Assembly: GCA_021298575.1 (NCBI GenBank)
Contig: JAJTFM010000034.1
Location: forward strand, 1 to 48,631
DNA length: 48,631 nucleotides
Origin: Saprospiraceae bacterium
GTDB taxonomy: Bacteria; Bacteroidota; Bacteroidia; Chitinophagales; Saprospiraceae
Direction: 5' to 3'
The notes under the pieces are model-generated. The model was given only the letters and a program-made list of their open reading frames with translations, had not been told where the DNA came from and did not search any database. Position numbers and translations under genes: made by a program. Of this stretch, positions 34,326-42,656 are shown one piece after another; position 1 is the first letter of the stretch, and each line of letters starts with the position of its first letter.

Positions 34326-35225
34326 TTAATTTTGGATGATTAATTTATACGCCTCAATTTTGGATTCATTCCGGACAGATACGAAATATATGCCATCAGG
34401 CAAGGTTTCGGCAGAAACCTCTATTGATCTCGATTCGCACGATTTGATATGCTTTACCAATCTTCCAAAATTATCAGAGAGAATTATTTCTGTACAGTTA
34501 CCTTCAAATGGTGCTATCAAAATAAATTTGTCCTTTGTGGGATTAGGGTAAATCATTCCGAGAGTTTGTAACAGATTATTTTTCAAGCCTCGATCTTCTT
34601 CTTCCCCTTGAAAATGTGGGCACTCTTCAATAATACCTATTCTTCTCCCGGATGTTCGAGTAAGACCATCTGCTGAAGTAACGGTAAGTTGCAGCCAAAA
34701 AGACGGTTCGCAGAGAGGGGTGTTCAATGAAATACTGGATTGGTTGGATAAAAAAGTACTGGGATTGTACGTTGGGCTACAACTTGTACGCCATTCATAT
34801 TGATAAGGTGGATTTCCAAGAAGCCCCCAACCTGGATTGGGAGGAGTTACTACTGCATTAAAAGTAATAACGGGATCTATATTAATACACCACTTTGGTG
34901 GGCCTTGAATTCCGACATTCCACTCAGCCCGGTTATAATCATCAACAATACAGGCAGCGTTTCTAATAATTCTTGAATTGTCATTTACTTCTGTTCCGGT
35001 AGAGGTACCATTGAAGTTGATATCAGGGTTTGAATAATGGGGTATCCGAGCTGCAACTTCTGAAGTGACCATCCGAGCCAATATAGTTCTTTGTTCATTT
35101 CCATTCTGATCGTCAAACAACCAGCCATGTGCGCAATTATCAGTATTTGAATCACCACAAACATCTGCATTGCGTAAACCCCCAACCAACACCACCTTGT
35201 TTATCCGGCTCCTTTTCGGGAGCAT
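34326..35225 (-). pseudogene. 5'-truncated T9SS-secreted metalloprotease (C-terminal part only)
   Basis: The frame is open from within the repeat zone; an ATG at 35225 exists but no signal peptide is present. The recognisable part starts beside repeat copy D. AHGWLFDDQNGNEQRTILAR and ARIPHYSNPDINFNGTSTG match the end of the catalytic domain in reprolysin/M43-like secreted metalloproteases, which reads GW...TIMA...RIP-YSNPD. The HExxH zinc site that should precede it is absent. A PKD/Ig-like segment follows (PYQYEWRTSCSPTYNPS), then a type A T9SS sorting domain (MIYPNPTKDKFILIAP to YKLIIQN). So only the C-terminal part of the gene remains. Confidence 0.75.
35174..35200 (-). repeat. Dispersed repeat family 1, copy D (short, diverged)
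   Basis: About 27 bp beginning GTAAACCCCC and continuing ACCAAC, matching the GTAAAC end of copy C. It is inverted relative to copies A and B and lies exactly where the protease fragment on the minus strand loses its homology. Confidence 0.5.
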
Positions 35226-35278
35226 TCCCCGAAGCCTCTTTCTGCAGGCTCGGCGTAAACCTGGAGCGCTGCTTTTTT

Positions 35279-35351
35279 TAACCGCAGCGTTGCGCAGAGG
35301 TATTTTTCTCTGCGTAACTCCGCGTCGTACTCTGCGAAACTCTGCGGTTAA
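35279..35351 (+). repeat. Dispersed repeat family 2 (CGCAGAG type), copy E
   Basis: 73 bp with perfect 10-bp terminal inverted repeats (TTAACCGCAG and CTGCGGTTAA), built of degenerate CTCTGCG words and an internal CGCAGAG/CTCTGCG hairpin. Similar CGCAGAG-rich dispersed repeats occur in many environmental genomes. An inverted partner is copy F. Confidence 0.8.
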
Positions 35352-35399
35352 GCGCACGCAAACGAAATTACAGCCGAGCAAAGTATTCCGGATACGCCC

Positions 35400-35571
35400 G
35401 TGGTGTCAAGCCAGGCCTGCTGACACAGGCCGCTGTGTTTCCACGCCTGCAGGCAGATTTGGAGACTCCCGAAGCACCTCCTGTACTGGTTCGTGCCATA
35501 TGAAAATCTGTTTGGGGCAAAGGTTTTCATACCGAAAATACGAGGCAAGATGCGGTTGGTCGGGGGTTTAC
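35400..35571 (+). repeat. Dispersed repeat family 1, copy B (full length)
   Basis: 172 bp from GTGGTGTCAAGCCAGG to GGTCGGGGGTTTAC. It contains three self-complementary parts: GGCCTG/CAGGCC, the palindrome GCCTGCAGGC, and TATGAAAA/TTTTCATA. Copy C is the same length in inverted orientation. I see no coding frame conserved among copies, so it is probably a non-coding mobile or structural element. Confidence 0.85.
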
Positions 35572-35839
35572 GTTATGCGGATGGAAGAATTACAGCACAA
35601 TAATGCACCAACATCGCGATGGCAACAAACGCCTGCTCCGGTACTCCAACCCCGAAATAAACGACAAGGGAGCCACCGGGGTGGTGGGTATTTCCGAAAA
35701 CGCCCAATGGATACGGGACGGCAACGGTTGCACGGTTGCCGATTATTTCCCAGACCCTGTCATATCTTTCTCAGCCAACATAATAGGCTCGGACTTTATT
35801 TGCAAGCCCCTTTCAGAGATTTATTCTTTAATAAACTAA
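35572..35839 (+). pseudogene. Second truncated metalloprotease fragment
   Basis: Translation from the repeat boundary reads GWKNYSTIMHQHRDGNKRLL, then RYSNPEINDKGATG and GNGCTVADYFPDPVISFSAN. This aligns with the corresponding segment of the 34326-35225 fragment (TILAR, HYSNPDINFNGTSTG, DPVITFNA). Both the catalytic HExxH region upstream and the sorting domain downstream are missing; it ends with an unrelated tail at 35839. It lies 10 bp before a lipoprotein gene, the same order as in the other module. Confidence 0.7.
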
Positions 35840-35849
35840 TCGTCAAGTC

Positions 35850-36410
35850 ATGAAAAACCAATTGATTTTTCTTTTGCTTTTATTGTCCTTGACTACCTGC
35901 CGCAAAGACAGCGTGTTCGATGAGCATGGGTTTTATGGAAAAGGTTCTGCCAAACTGAACGGTGTGCCATGGTCAGGCAAGACCGGGGTATTCTTCAAAA
36001 CTGGCGTATGGGCTGATTTTTGCTACTCCGACACCTGTATTGCCATACATTTTTTCCACCGTAATCAATACGGCGAACTTCGTGGCAAGATAACGCTTGA
36101 TCATGTTCCATTGCACACCGGAAGGCATACCCTAAATTACGCATGGCCGGTTTCTGAGGATGTGTTATGCGCCTTGTCGTATTCTGAGTGGACTTTCGAT
36201 GGGGATGTAGTAACCGGTGACTATTCTGTTTTTGAACAGAACGACGACAACTACCTTGACATTACTGACCTAAATCTTAAAACAGGGGATATTAGCGGTA
36301 AGTTTCAGGCAACCGTCGTTCGGCATGAGTTCTGGACACCTGCCGGGCAACAACCAGATACGATTCGGATTACGGAAGGGACATTTATAGGAAAGATATT
36401 CAGGGAATAA
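35850..36410 (+). CDS. Small lipoprotein, paralogue of the one at 33765-34319
   Basis: 186 residues with a lipoprotein signal (MKNQLIFLLLLLSLTTCRKD; lipobox Cys at 17). The beta-rich mature domain is related to the 33765-34319 protein but strongly diverged. The frame is intact although the preceding protease gene is a remnant. It probably sits on a membrane facing the periplasm or surface. No promoter box is seen immediately upstream; transcription would have to come through the repeat or the protease fragment. Function unknown; a binding partner of the protease is a guess from gene order. Confidence 0.82.
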   Translation: MKNQLIFLLLLLSLTTCRKDSVFDEHGFYGKGSAKLNGVPWSGKTGVFFKTGVWADFCYSDTCIAIHFFHRNQYGELRGKITLDHVPLHTGRHTLNYAWPVSEDVLCALSYSEWTFDGDVVTGDYSVFEQNDDNYLDITDLNLKTGDISGKFQATVVRHEFWTPAGQQPDTIRITEGTFIGKIFRE

Positions 36411-36426
36411 CAAATGTGCTTACGGT

Positions 36427-36598
36427 GTAAACCCCCGACCAACCGCATCTTGCCCCATATTTTCGGTATGAAGACCTTTGCCCCAAACAGATTTTCATAT
36501 GGCACGAACCAATTCAGGAGGTACTTCGAGGCTCTCCAAATCTGCCTGCAGGCGTGGAAACACAGCGGCCTGAGTCAGCAGGCCTGGCTTGACACCAC
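36427..36598 (-). repeat. Dispersed repeat family 1, copy C (full length, inverted)
   Basis: 172 bp beginning GTAAACCCCCGACCAACC and ending CTTGACACCAC, the reverse complement of copy B with few differences. With copy B it brackets the second protease-lipoprotein module. Confidence 0.85.
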
Positions 36599-36653
36599 TG
36601 TAAAACACTTTTTTCGGCAGTAAATGGTTTTGTATGCAACGACCCCGTTTTGT

Positions 36654-36714
36654 TTAACAGCAGAGTTTCGCAAAGATCGACGCAGAGTTACGCAGAGAAA
36701 AATTCTGCGGTTGA
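36654..36714 (-). repeat. Dispersed repeat family 2 (CGCAGAG type), copy F (inverted)
   Basis: About 61 bp with ACGCAGAGTTACGCAGAG and CTGCGGTT, matching the reverse complement of copy E. The 55 bp between C and F also partly match the reverse complement of the 48 bp between E and B (shared GCCGA then AAAGT), so E-B and C-F are inverted copies of one compound repeat. The rest of 36599-36801 shows no gene. Confidence 0.75.
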
Positions 36715-36801
36715 AATTGTATGACGTGCCGCACTTCTCTCCGAATGAAAACCTGTTCTCCCAATTGATTTTATGCCACAAACCAGCTCAAAAGGGCAGC
36801 C

Positions 36802-38142
36802 CTATTGGATGAATTTGATCAGAACAGCCTGGTTTCCGGTTACCCGGAATCGCTCGTCCATACGATAGCCCAGTACCCAGATAATTGCTCCGTCTCCGTT
36901 CTCAAGTATCCAGATTCGCTCCTTGTCGGATCTGGATACTTTTTTGTCGGTGAAATAGTCCTGCAGTTTCTGAAATCTGCCCCCCATGCCAAATGGCTGA
37001 AACCGGTCGCCGGGCTGCCAGTGCCGGAGTATGAGCGGATATATCAATCTGCCCGGCTCCACTGCGACAGACTCCCGCCCGTCGGGTAAAGGCTCCATGA
37101 ATGGCCCCGCCATGAAGAACAGAACTCCTTCATCCAGTCTGACCATCAGATCCTCGGGGCCGACCCGGATGACTAAAGTGTTTTTCTCAGTGCCGGAAAC
37201 AGGCTGGCAATGCAGTGTTCCTCTGTTCACCATCAGTTGGCACCCATTCTCTGATACCAGTTCAAAACCTGTATTACCCAGATTTTCAGATAATTGTCTC
37301 GACTGTTCCTCGCTGAAACCGTAGGGCTGCAGTACCGTTGAAAGCGCCTGATGCGGAGAGGGTAGTGCCCGCAGTTTTTCGACAGGAATGGTAAATTCCC
37401 CAATCTCACCCGGAATATTCAGACAGGTCTTTATCAGAAATTCCAGGTTTTCCCGCGCCTCGCGCATGCGCGTGATGTTTCTCGATGCGGTCTGTAGAAA
37501 ATTGCTGTTTAGTGTTTCCAGGTGCGGGACAACATGCATTCGAATATAATTCCTTGAATACTCGTCTTTGGCATTACTGGCATCCTCTCTCCACGACAGT
37601 TTCTGTTCCACGGCATAATCAACCAGTTCGGATTTGGTGGCAAACAACAGCGGACGAACCAGTCTGCACGCCTGGTTATTCATTTCCCGTTCCGGACGGA
37701 TACCCCTCATCCCCGTCAGTCCCGTGCCGCGGGTGAAGTGAAGGAGTACCGTCTCGACATTATCGTTCAGGTGGTGAGCCGTTGCCACAGCATTATATCC
37801 GAATTCTCCGGCAATTCTGCCAAACCATTCATACCGCAGTTCTCTGGCAGCCATTTGTACCGAGATGCCTTCTGCACCTGCCTTTTCACCCGTATTGAAC
37901 CTGACGGAATGAAACCTGACATTCATTTCAGCAGCCATTTCCCCGACAAACTGCTCGTCGCCATCGGATGCACCTCCCCTGAGCTGGAAATTGCAGTGCG
38001 CCACCCCAAACGGAATACCCGACTCGCGGAAAAGATGAAGCAGCACCACAGAGTCAACTCCGCCGCTGACAGCCAGCAGGAAAGGAGGAGAAATGTGACT
38101 GAATTGACCAATATGGTCGAGAAAACGCTGCTGCAGATTCAT
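36802..38142 (-). CDS. tilS: tRNA(Ile)-lysidine synthetase
   Basis: 446 residues, ATG at 38142. The PP-loop ATP site AVSGGVDSVVLLHLF (S26-S31) opens an N-type ATP pyrophosphatase domain, followed by VAHCNFQLRG, TAHHLNDNVETVLLHFTRGT and YSRNYIRMHVVPHLE, all typical of TilS. The C-terminal domain ends with a substrate-recognition part (HWQPGDRFQPFGMGGRFQKL, LQDYFTDKKV). The enzyme converts the wobble cytidine of the CAU-anticodon tRNA(Ile) to lysidine so it reads AUA; it is essential in most bacteria. Length fits the family. A short tandem repeat lies directly upstream of the start. Confidence 0.96.
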   Translation of the reverse strand: MNLQQRFLDHIGQFSHISPPFLLAVSGGVDSVVLLHLFRESGIPFGVAHCNFQLRGGASDGDEQFVGEMAAEMNVRFHSVRFNTGEKAGAEGISVQMAARELRYEWFGRIAGEFGYNAVATAHHLNDNVETVLLHFTRGTGLTGMRGIRPEREMNNQACRLVRPLLFATKSELVDYAVEQKLSWREDASNAKDEYSRNYIRMHVVPHLETLNSNFLQTASRNITRMREARENLEFLIKTCLNIPGEIGEFTIPVEKLRALPSPHQALSTVLQPYGFSEEQSRQLSENLGNTGFELVSENGCQLMVNRGTLHCQPVSGTEKNTLVIRVGPEDLMVRLDEGVLFFMAGPFMEPLPDGRESVAVEPGRLIYPLILRHWQPGDRFQPFGMGGRFQKLQDYFTDKKVSRSDKERIWILENGDGAIIWVLGYRMDERFRVTGNQAVLIKFIQ

Positions 38143-38150
38143 CTTTTTCG

Positions 38151-38213
38151 GTTAAACTACGTTAAACTACGTTAAAAGTAATCTAAATTACGTTAAGGGT
38201 AATCAGATTAACC
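38151..38213. repeat. Degenerate short tandem repeat upstream of tilS
   Basis: GTTAAACTAC occurs twice exactly (38151-38170), followed by related words GTTAAAAGTA, CGTTAAGGGTA and GATTAAC at a period of about 10-11 bp. The helical period would place repeated sites on one DNA face, so a regulator array is possible; slippage is the simpler view. Confidence 0.6.
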
Positions 38214-38354
38214 CATGGTGTCTGAATTTTATCCCGCAAAGATGCCTGTTTCCTCGTTTTCGCGATTTGAAAATGGCAGATAACTGAAACAATTTCGCTT
38301 CGAAGGCGTCTGACTAACTGTTTTCCCTGTTTCAAAAACCTTAACTTCCGGACA

Positions 38355-40850
38355 ATGCGACTTATTTATTTGCCGATTTTCCTCCTTATTGTACTGAAAA
38401 CAAGTGCCCAGGTTTCGGGTGTGGTGCGCGATGAAGCCGGAGAACCGCTGCCTTATGTTACAGTTTATGTGAAAAACACTTCTGTCGGGACGGTTTCAAA
38501 TGCTTCGGGAGTGTATTCACTGAATGCGCCAAAGGGAAATGTCGAGGTTGTATTCCAGTATATAGGCTACAAAACAGAGGTCATCGCAGTGGAGACAGGT
38601 AGCAAGCCCGTCCAGCTAAACGTCAGAATGGAACCCTCAAACCTGGAGCTGGGGGAGGTCATTATCACCGACCAGAATCCGGGCGAGCGGATCATGCGCG
38701 AGGTAATTGCCAAAAGGGAGTACTATAAATCTCAACTCGCCTCCTGGTCATGCGACGCCTACATAAAGGGATTCTACAAACTGAAGGATGTGCCTGAAAA
38801 ACTGCTGGGACAGGATATCGGCGATATGGGCGGGATTCTCGATACCAACCGTTCGGGTGTACTTTACCTCTCCGAGTCGGTTTCCCGTGTGCACGCGCAA
38901 CTGTCGCCCGCGCGCAGGAAGGAAGTGATGCTGTCAAGCAAGGTAAGCGGTAATATGACCGGATTCAGTCTGAACCGCTCCAATCTGGTGGATTTCGATC
39001 TGTACAACGAAACCGTCAGCGTAGAGCGCGACATCCTTTCTCCGCTTGCCGACAATGCCTTCAGCTACTACAATTTCAACTACCTGGGAAGCTACACAGA
39101 TCCGAACGGATTTACCATCGAGAAAATTCAGGTTATTCCCAAACGGTCGGCAGATCCGGTGTTCAGCGGCAATCTCTATGTGGTAGATTCGTGGTGGAAT
39201 CTGGCCGGTGTGGATCTGTTTGTAACCGGAGCGAATGTGAAACAGCCCATTCTTGATACGATGCGCATCCAGCAGCAGTTTGTACTGCTCGACAGGCCCG
39301 ATCTGTGGCGCGTTATTTCCCAGATTACCAGTTTCCGTTTTAATTTGCTTGGTTTTGGTATTGAAGGCTTCTTTAACGGTGTTTTTTCCAGATACGAGCT
39401 TAATACCGAATTTGAAAAGGCATTCTGGGGGAAAGAGACCTTTAAAGTGGAGGATGGCGCGGCAGATCGGGATACCTCCTACTGGACTGAAACAAGGCCT
39501 GTACCGCTTACCAGCGAAGAACTCAGGGATTATACGCGGAAAGACAGTTTGCAGCAGATATGGAATTCCGAAGCCTGGCAGGACAGTCTGGACCGTGTTG
39601 GAAACAAATTCGGGGTAAACAACCTGCTGACCGGCTACACCTGGGAAAAATCACGGCTAAACAGGTCAATTACCATTCCCGGCCCCCTGAACTGGGTCCA
39701 GTTCAACACCGTACAGGGTTGGCTGTTTGATGCAGTGCCGGAGCTGATGTTCAAATCGGACAAGGAAGGCACCCGGTTCTGGAACGCCAAGGCCGGTATT
39801 AATTACGGATTTGCCGAGAAGCGCTTGCGCGGGTGGCTGAGCGTGAAGCACAAACTGGAAAGTATCCGGCAAACAGAGATAGAGCTGACGGGTGGTACGC
39901 GGGCTACACAGTTCAATGAGGGACAACCAATCGGTCATGCCCTGAACGAGCTATATACACTCTGGTTCGGGCGGAATTACATGAAGTTGTTCGATAAAAC
40001 CTTTCTGCAACTGGAATTCAGTCAGCACCCTGTGCCCGGGTTCTCCTATCGTGTTTCTGCTGACTGGGCGCGCCGTTCGCCCCTGGAAAACAACAGCGAT
40101 TTCAGGTGGAGGAAATCACCGGATCCTGTCTATACCCCCAATGCCCCGGTTCCCGATCTGATTGGCGCCACCGAGTTTGCCGCACCGGATATCTTTGCAC
40201 TGGAAGCCAATCTTCGTTTTGCTTTCCGTGAAACGTACAGCACCTATCCCGGACAGCGCATATACGCTGGTTCTGTACTGCCGGTGATAGACATCAGATA
40301 CCGGAAAGCCATTCCCGGTCTGCTGGGCAGTGACGCCGATTTCGATTTTGCCTCCGTTCAGGTGAGTCAGGACTACCTGAAGTGGGGGCTGGCTGGCTAT
40401 TCCGAATGGAGTGTACGTACCGGAGCGTTCCTGCGGAACAAAAAGATATCGTTTATGGATCTTTACCAGCCTCTCGGGAACCAGACATTTATATTCAACC
40501 CGAATCAGTACTCGCGTCGTTTTCCGATGCTGCCATACTACGCTTATGCCACTGATCAACCTTTTGTCGAGGCCCATTTCCAGCATCATTTGCAGGGTAT
40601 CCTGCTCGATCGCATTCCCGGAATCAGAAAATTGAACCTGAAGGAAGTATTCGGGGCGGGCGTGTATTATGCCAACCAGGCATCCATGGATCCGGCCTAT
40701 ACCGGAAAACTGCCTTACTGGGAAGTAAACATCGGTTTTGAAAATATCGGAATCAAGGCAATCAGACCGCTCCGGATAGACGTGGTGAGCGGATTCTTTG
40801 GCAAAGAGTATTACAGGACGGCGGTGATACTGGGACTAAAACTGATGTAG
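38355..40850 (+). CDS. DUF5686 outer-membrane protein with carboxypeptidase-like regulatory domain
   Basis: 831 residues with a signal peptide (FLLIVLKTSAQ). Residues about 20-105 form a CarboxypepD_reg-like beta-sandwich (SGVVRDEAGEPLPYVTVYVK, TVSNASGVYSL, VVFQYIGYKTEVI). The DUF5686 region follows (ERIMREVIAKREYYKSQLAS, AYIKGFYKLKDVPEKLLG, LYLSESVSRVHAQLSP), and a large beta-barrel makes up the rest, ending in YYRTAVILGLKLM. This family is common in Bacteroidota and lacks the TonB plug; its function is unknown. The gene stands alone, 212 bp from tilS and divergent from it. Confidence 0.92.
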   Translation: MRLIYLPIFLLIVLKTSAQVSGVVRDEAGEPLPYVTVYVKNTSVGTVSNASGVYSLNAPKGNVEVVFQYIGYKTEVIAVETGSKPVQLNVRMEPSNLELGEVIITDQNPGERIMREVIAKREYYKSQLASWSCDAYIKGFYKLKDVPEKLLGQDIGDMGGILDTNRSGVLYLSESVSRVHAQLSPARRKEVMLSSKVSGNMTGFSLNRSNLVDFDLYNETVSVERDILSPLADNAFSYYNFNYLGSYTDPNGFTIEKIQVIPKRSADPVFSGNLYVVDSWWNLAGVDLFVTGANVKQPILDTMRIQQQFVLLDRPDLWRVISQITSFRFNLLGFGIEGFFNGVFSRYELNTEFEKAFWGKETFKVEDGAADRDTSYWTETRPVPLTSEELRDYTRKDSLQQIWNSEAWQDSLDRVGNKFGVNNLLTGYTWEKSRLNRSITIPGPLNWVQFNTVQGWLFDAVPELMFKSDKEGTRFWNAKAGINYGFAEKRLRGWLSVKHKLESIRQTEIELTGGTRATQFNEGQPIGHALNELYTLWFGRNYMKLFDKTFLQLEFSQHPVPGFSYRVSADWARRSPLENNSDFRWRKSPDPVYTPNAPVPDLIGATEFAAPDIFALEANLRFAFRETYSTYPGQRIYAGSVLPVIDIRYRKAIPGLLGSDADFDFASVQVSQDYLKWGLAGYSEWSVRTGAFLRNKKISFMDLYQPLGNQTFIFNPNQYSRRFPMLPYYAYATDQPFVEAHFQHHLQGILLDRIPGIRKLNLKEVFGAGVYYANQASMDPAYTGKLPYWEVNIGFENIGIKAIRPLRIDVVSGFFGKEYYRTAVILGLKLM

Positions 40851-40925
40851 GTGCGGGGTTTTTCGAATGCTATTGCTCGCGGAATGTGGTCCAAATTGAA
40901 TAGATTCCGCAGCCAATAGGGTTGA

Positions 40926-42368
40926 ATGATGTACAAAAATCCATTAATCGGGAGAGTTGAAGAGAAGAAAATACTCGAAAATGCCTTGCTGTCCCATCAG
41001 GCAGAAATGATTTCTGTCATAGGGCGTCGCAGAATTGGCAAAACCTTCCTGGTGAAATCCGTTTACGACAAAAGAATTGACTTTGAAATCACAGGGATTC
41101 AGCATGCCACCCGTCAGGAGCAATTGCGGAATTTCATGTTACAAATTGTCAAATATTCCGGCGGGACTTTTCCGCTTACAGAACCCGGGGATTGGCTGAA
41201 GGCATTTTACCTGCTTTCCAGGTTCCTGGAATCGAGAGAAAAATCCGGAAAAGTTGTTGTATTTCTGGATGAGCTTCCGTGGCTGGCTACGCATAAGTCC
41301 GGTTTGCTGAAAGGACTCAGCTGGTTCTGGAACAGTTGGGCAGTCAGTCAGCCAGTCGTGGTCGTCATTTGCGGATCAGCGGCCTCCTGGATGATCAAGA
41401 ACGTAGTACACAACAAGGGCGGACTGCACAACCGTATCACGAGGCGCATATACCTGAAGCCATTTAATCTGTCGGAAACCGAGCATTTCCTGAAATCCAG
41501 AAAACTTAATTTTGATCGCTACCAGATACTTCATATATACATGGCCATGGGTGGAGTTCCTTATTATCTGGATCAGATTGAGGCCGGGAAAAGTGCCGCC
41601 CAGAACATAGATGCCGTTTGTTTTTCGGAGAACGGATTACTGTGGGACGAATTTCCCAAGCTGTATGCTTCTCTTTTTGAGAATTCGGACTCACACATCA
41701 GGGTTATCCGTGCACTGGCAGCCAGAAAATCGGGCCTGACGCGCTCCGAAATTGTTCAGTTCAGCCGAATACCCGATGGGGGAGGTGCATCCACGATTAT
41801 GGAGGAACTACTTCACTCCGGATTTATTTCGGTTAGTCATCCCTTTGGGAGAAAGAAGAAGGAAGCTTTATACCGTCTGACCGATGAATTTTCTCATTTT
41901 TATCTGCAATTCATGGAAAACAACAGGAATGAGGGTGTTGGAACATGGCAGCAGCTCAGCAAAACACAGGCTTATATCAGTTGGGCAGGCTACGCTTTTG
42001 AAAATATTTGTCTCAAACATTTGCCGCAGATTAAAAAAGCACTGGGCATTACAGGAGTTTTGGCCACGGCGTCCTCTTTTTTCAGGAGAGGATCCAAAAA
42101 TGAGGAGGGAACACAGATTGATCTCCTTATTGACCGGAATGATCATGTAATCAACGTCTGCGAGATAAAGTTTTATGGAGCAGAATTCTCCATTGATAAA
42201 GCCTCTGCTATGGCATACAGGAATAAGCTGGCGGTATTCAGCGAGGCTACACAAACCCGCAAACAACTTTTTCTGACCATGATTACTACATTTGGTCTGA
42301 GGGAGAATCAGTATGCCGCCGGTCTCGTGGATGCCTCCCTCACCATGGATGATTTGTTTGAGGGGTGA
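40926..42368 (+). CDS. AAA ATPase with C-terminal PD-(D/E)xK-like domain (DUF234 type)
   Basis: 480 residues, cytoplasmic. Walker A is GRRRIGKT (about G33-T40) and Walker B is VVVFLDELPWLA (D115, E116), typical of the archaeal-type STAND-like ATPase family. A winged-helix-like part follows (about residues 270-330; AARKSGLTRSEIVQFSRIPD). The C-terminal domain has a restriction-nuclease-like pattern: QIDLLIDR (D399) then VCEIKF (E413, K415). Such proteins occur in accessory regions of many prokaryotes with unknown function; defence or mobile-element roles have been suggested. Here the neighbour downstream is a broken AT-rich gene, in keeping with an accessory patch. Confidence 0.9.
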   Translation: MMYKNPLIGRVEEKKILENALLSHQAEMISVIGRRRIGKTFLVKSVYDKRIDFEITGIQHATRQEQLRNFMLQIVKYSGGTFPLTEPGDWLKAFYLLSRFLESREKSGKVVVFLDELPWLATHKSGLLKGLSWFWNSWAVSQPVVVVICGSAASWMIKNVVHNKGGLHNRITRRIYLKPFNLSETEHFLKSRKLNFDRYQILHIYMAMGGVPYYLDQIEAGKSAAQNIDAVCFSENGLLWDEFPKLYASLFENSDSHIRVIRALAARKSGLTRSEIVQFSRIPDGGGASTIMEELLHSGFISVSHPFGRKKKEALYRLTDEFSHFYLQFMENNRNEGVGTWQQLSKTQAYISWAGYAFENICLKHLPQIKKALGITGVLATASSFFRRGSKNEEGTQIDLLIDRNDHVINVCEIKFYGAEFSIDKASAMAYRNKLAVFSEATQTRKQLFLTMITTFGLRENQYAAGLVDASLTMDDLFEG

Positions 42369-42421
42369 ATGATTTAGTTGGAAGGCTAGGTTTTATGATA
42401 TTGGAAAAGCAATGTTTCGCC

Positions 42422-42439
42422 AGCGAATTTTCGCTTTTT
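42422..42439 (+). terminator. Weak terminator-like hairpin after the ATPase gene
   Basis: AGCGA and TCGCT form a 5-bp stem with a 4-nt loop and are followed by TTTT, 54 bp after the stop. Confidence 0.35.
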
Positions 42440-42525
42440 AAAGCTATTTAAAGGCTATAATTTCCCAATTGATAATTTTCATGGACAATTGCTCAATGAG
42501 AAGTGCAAACTATCACTTTCTGTTT

Positions 42526-42553
42526 TTGGATAGTATTGAAGTCGTTAGATTTG
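42526..42553 (+). promoter_or_regulatory. sigma-ABfr-type promoter of the frameshifted barrel gene
   Basis: TTG at 42526-42528, a 17 nt spacer and TAGATTTG at 42546-42553. The leader would be about 100 nt. The remaining AT-rich gap (42369-42656) shows nothing else. Confidence 0.55.
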
Positions 42554-42656
42554 CGCTCAGAAATTTTTCTTTCGATTAATTGTTTGAACAATTATTTGAT
42601 GTTTCGGAGATTGATCGAGTTTTATGTAATAAGCTCTGACTCAACCTGCATACTTC

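Noticed and set aside
35170-35853. 227-codon frame across repeats D, E and B
   Set aside because: Composed almost entirely of dispersed-repeat text with no conserved frame among copies.
33658-36598. Integron cassette array with attC sites
   Set aside because: The repeats flank the modules in both orientations, the ends do not fit GTTRRRY/RYYYAAC cores well, and no integrase is present.
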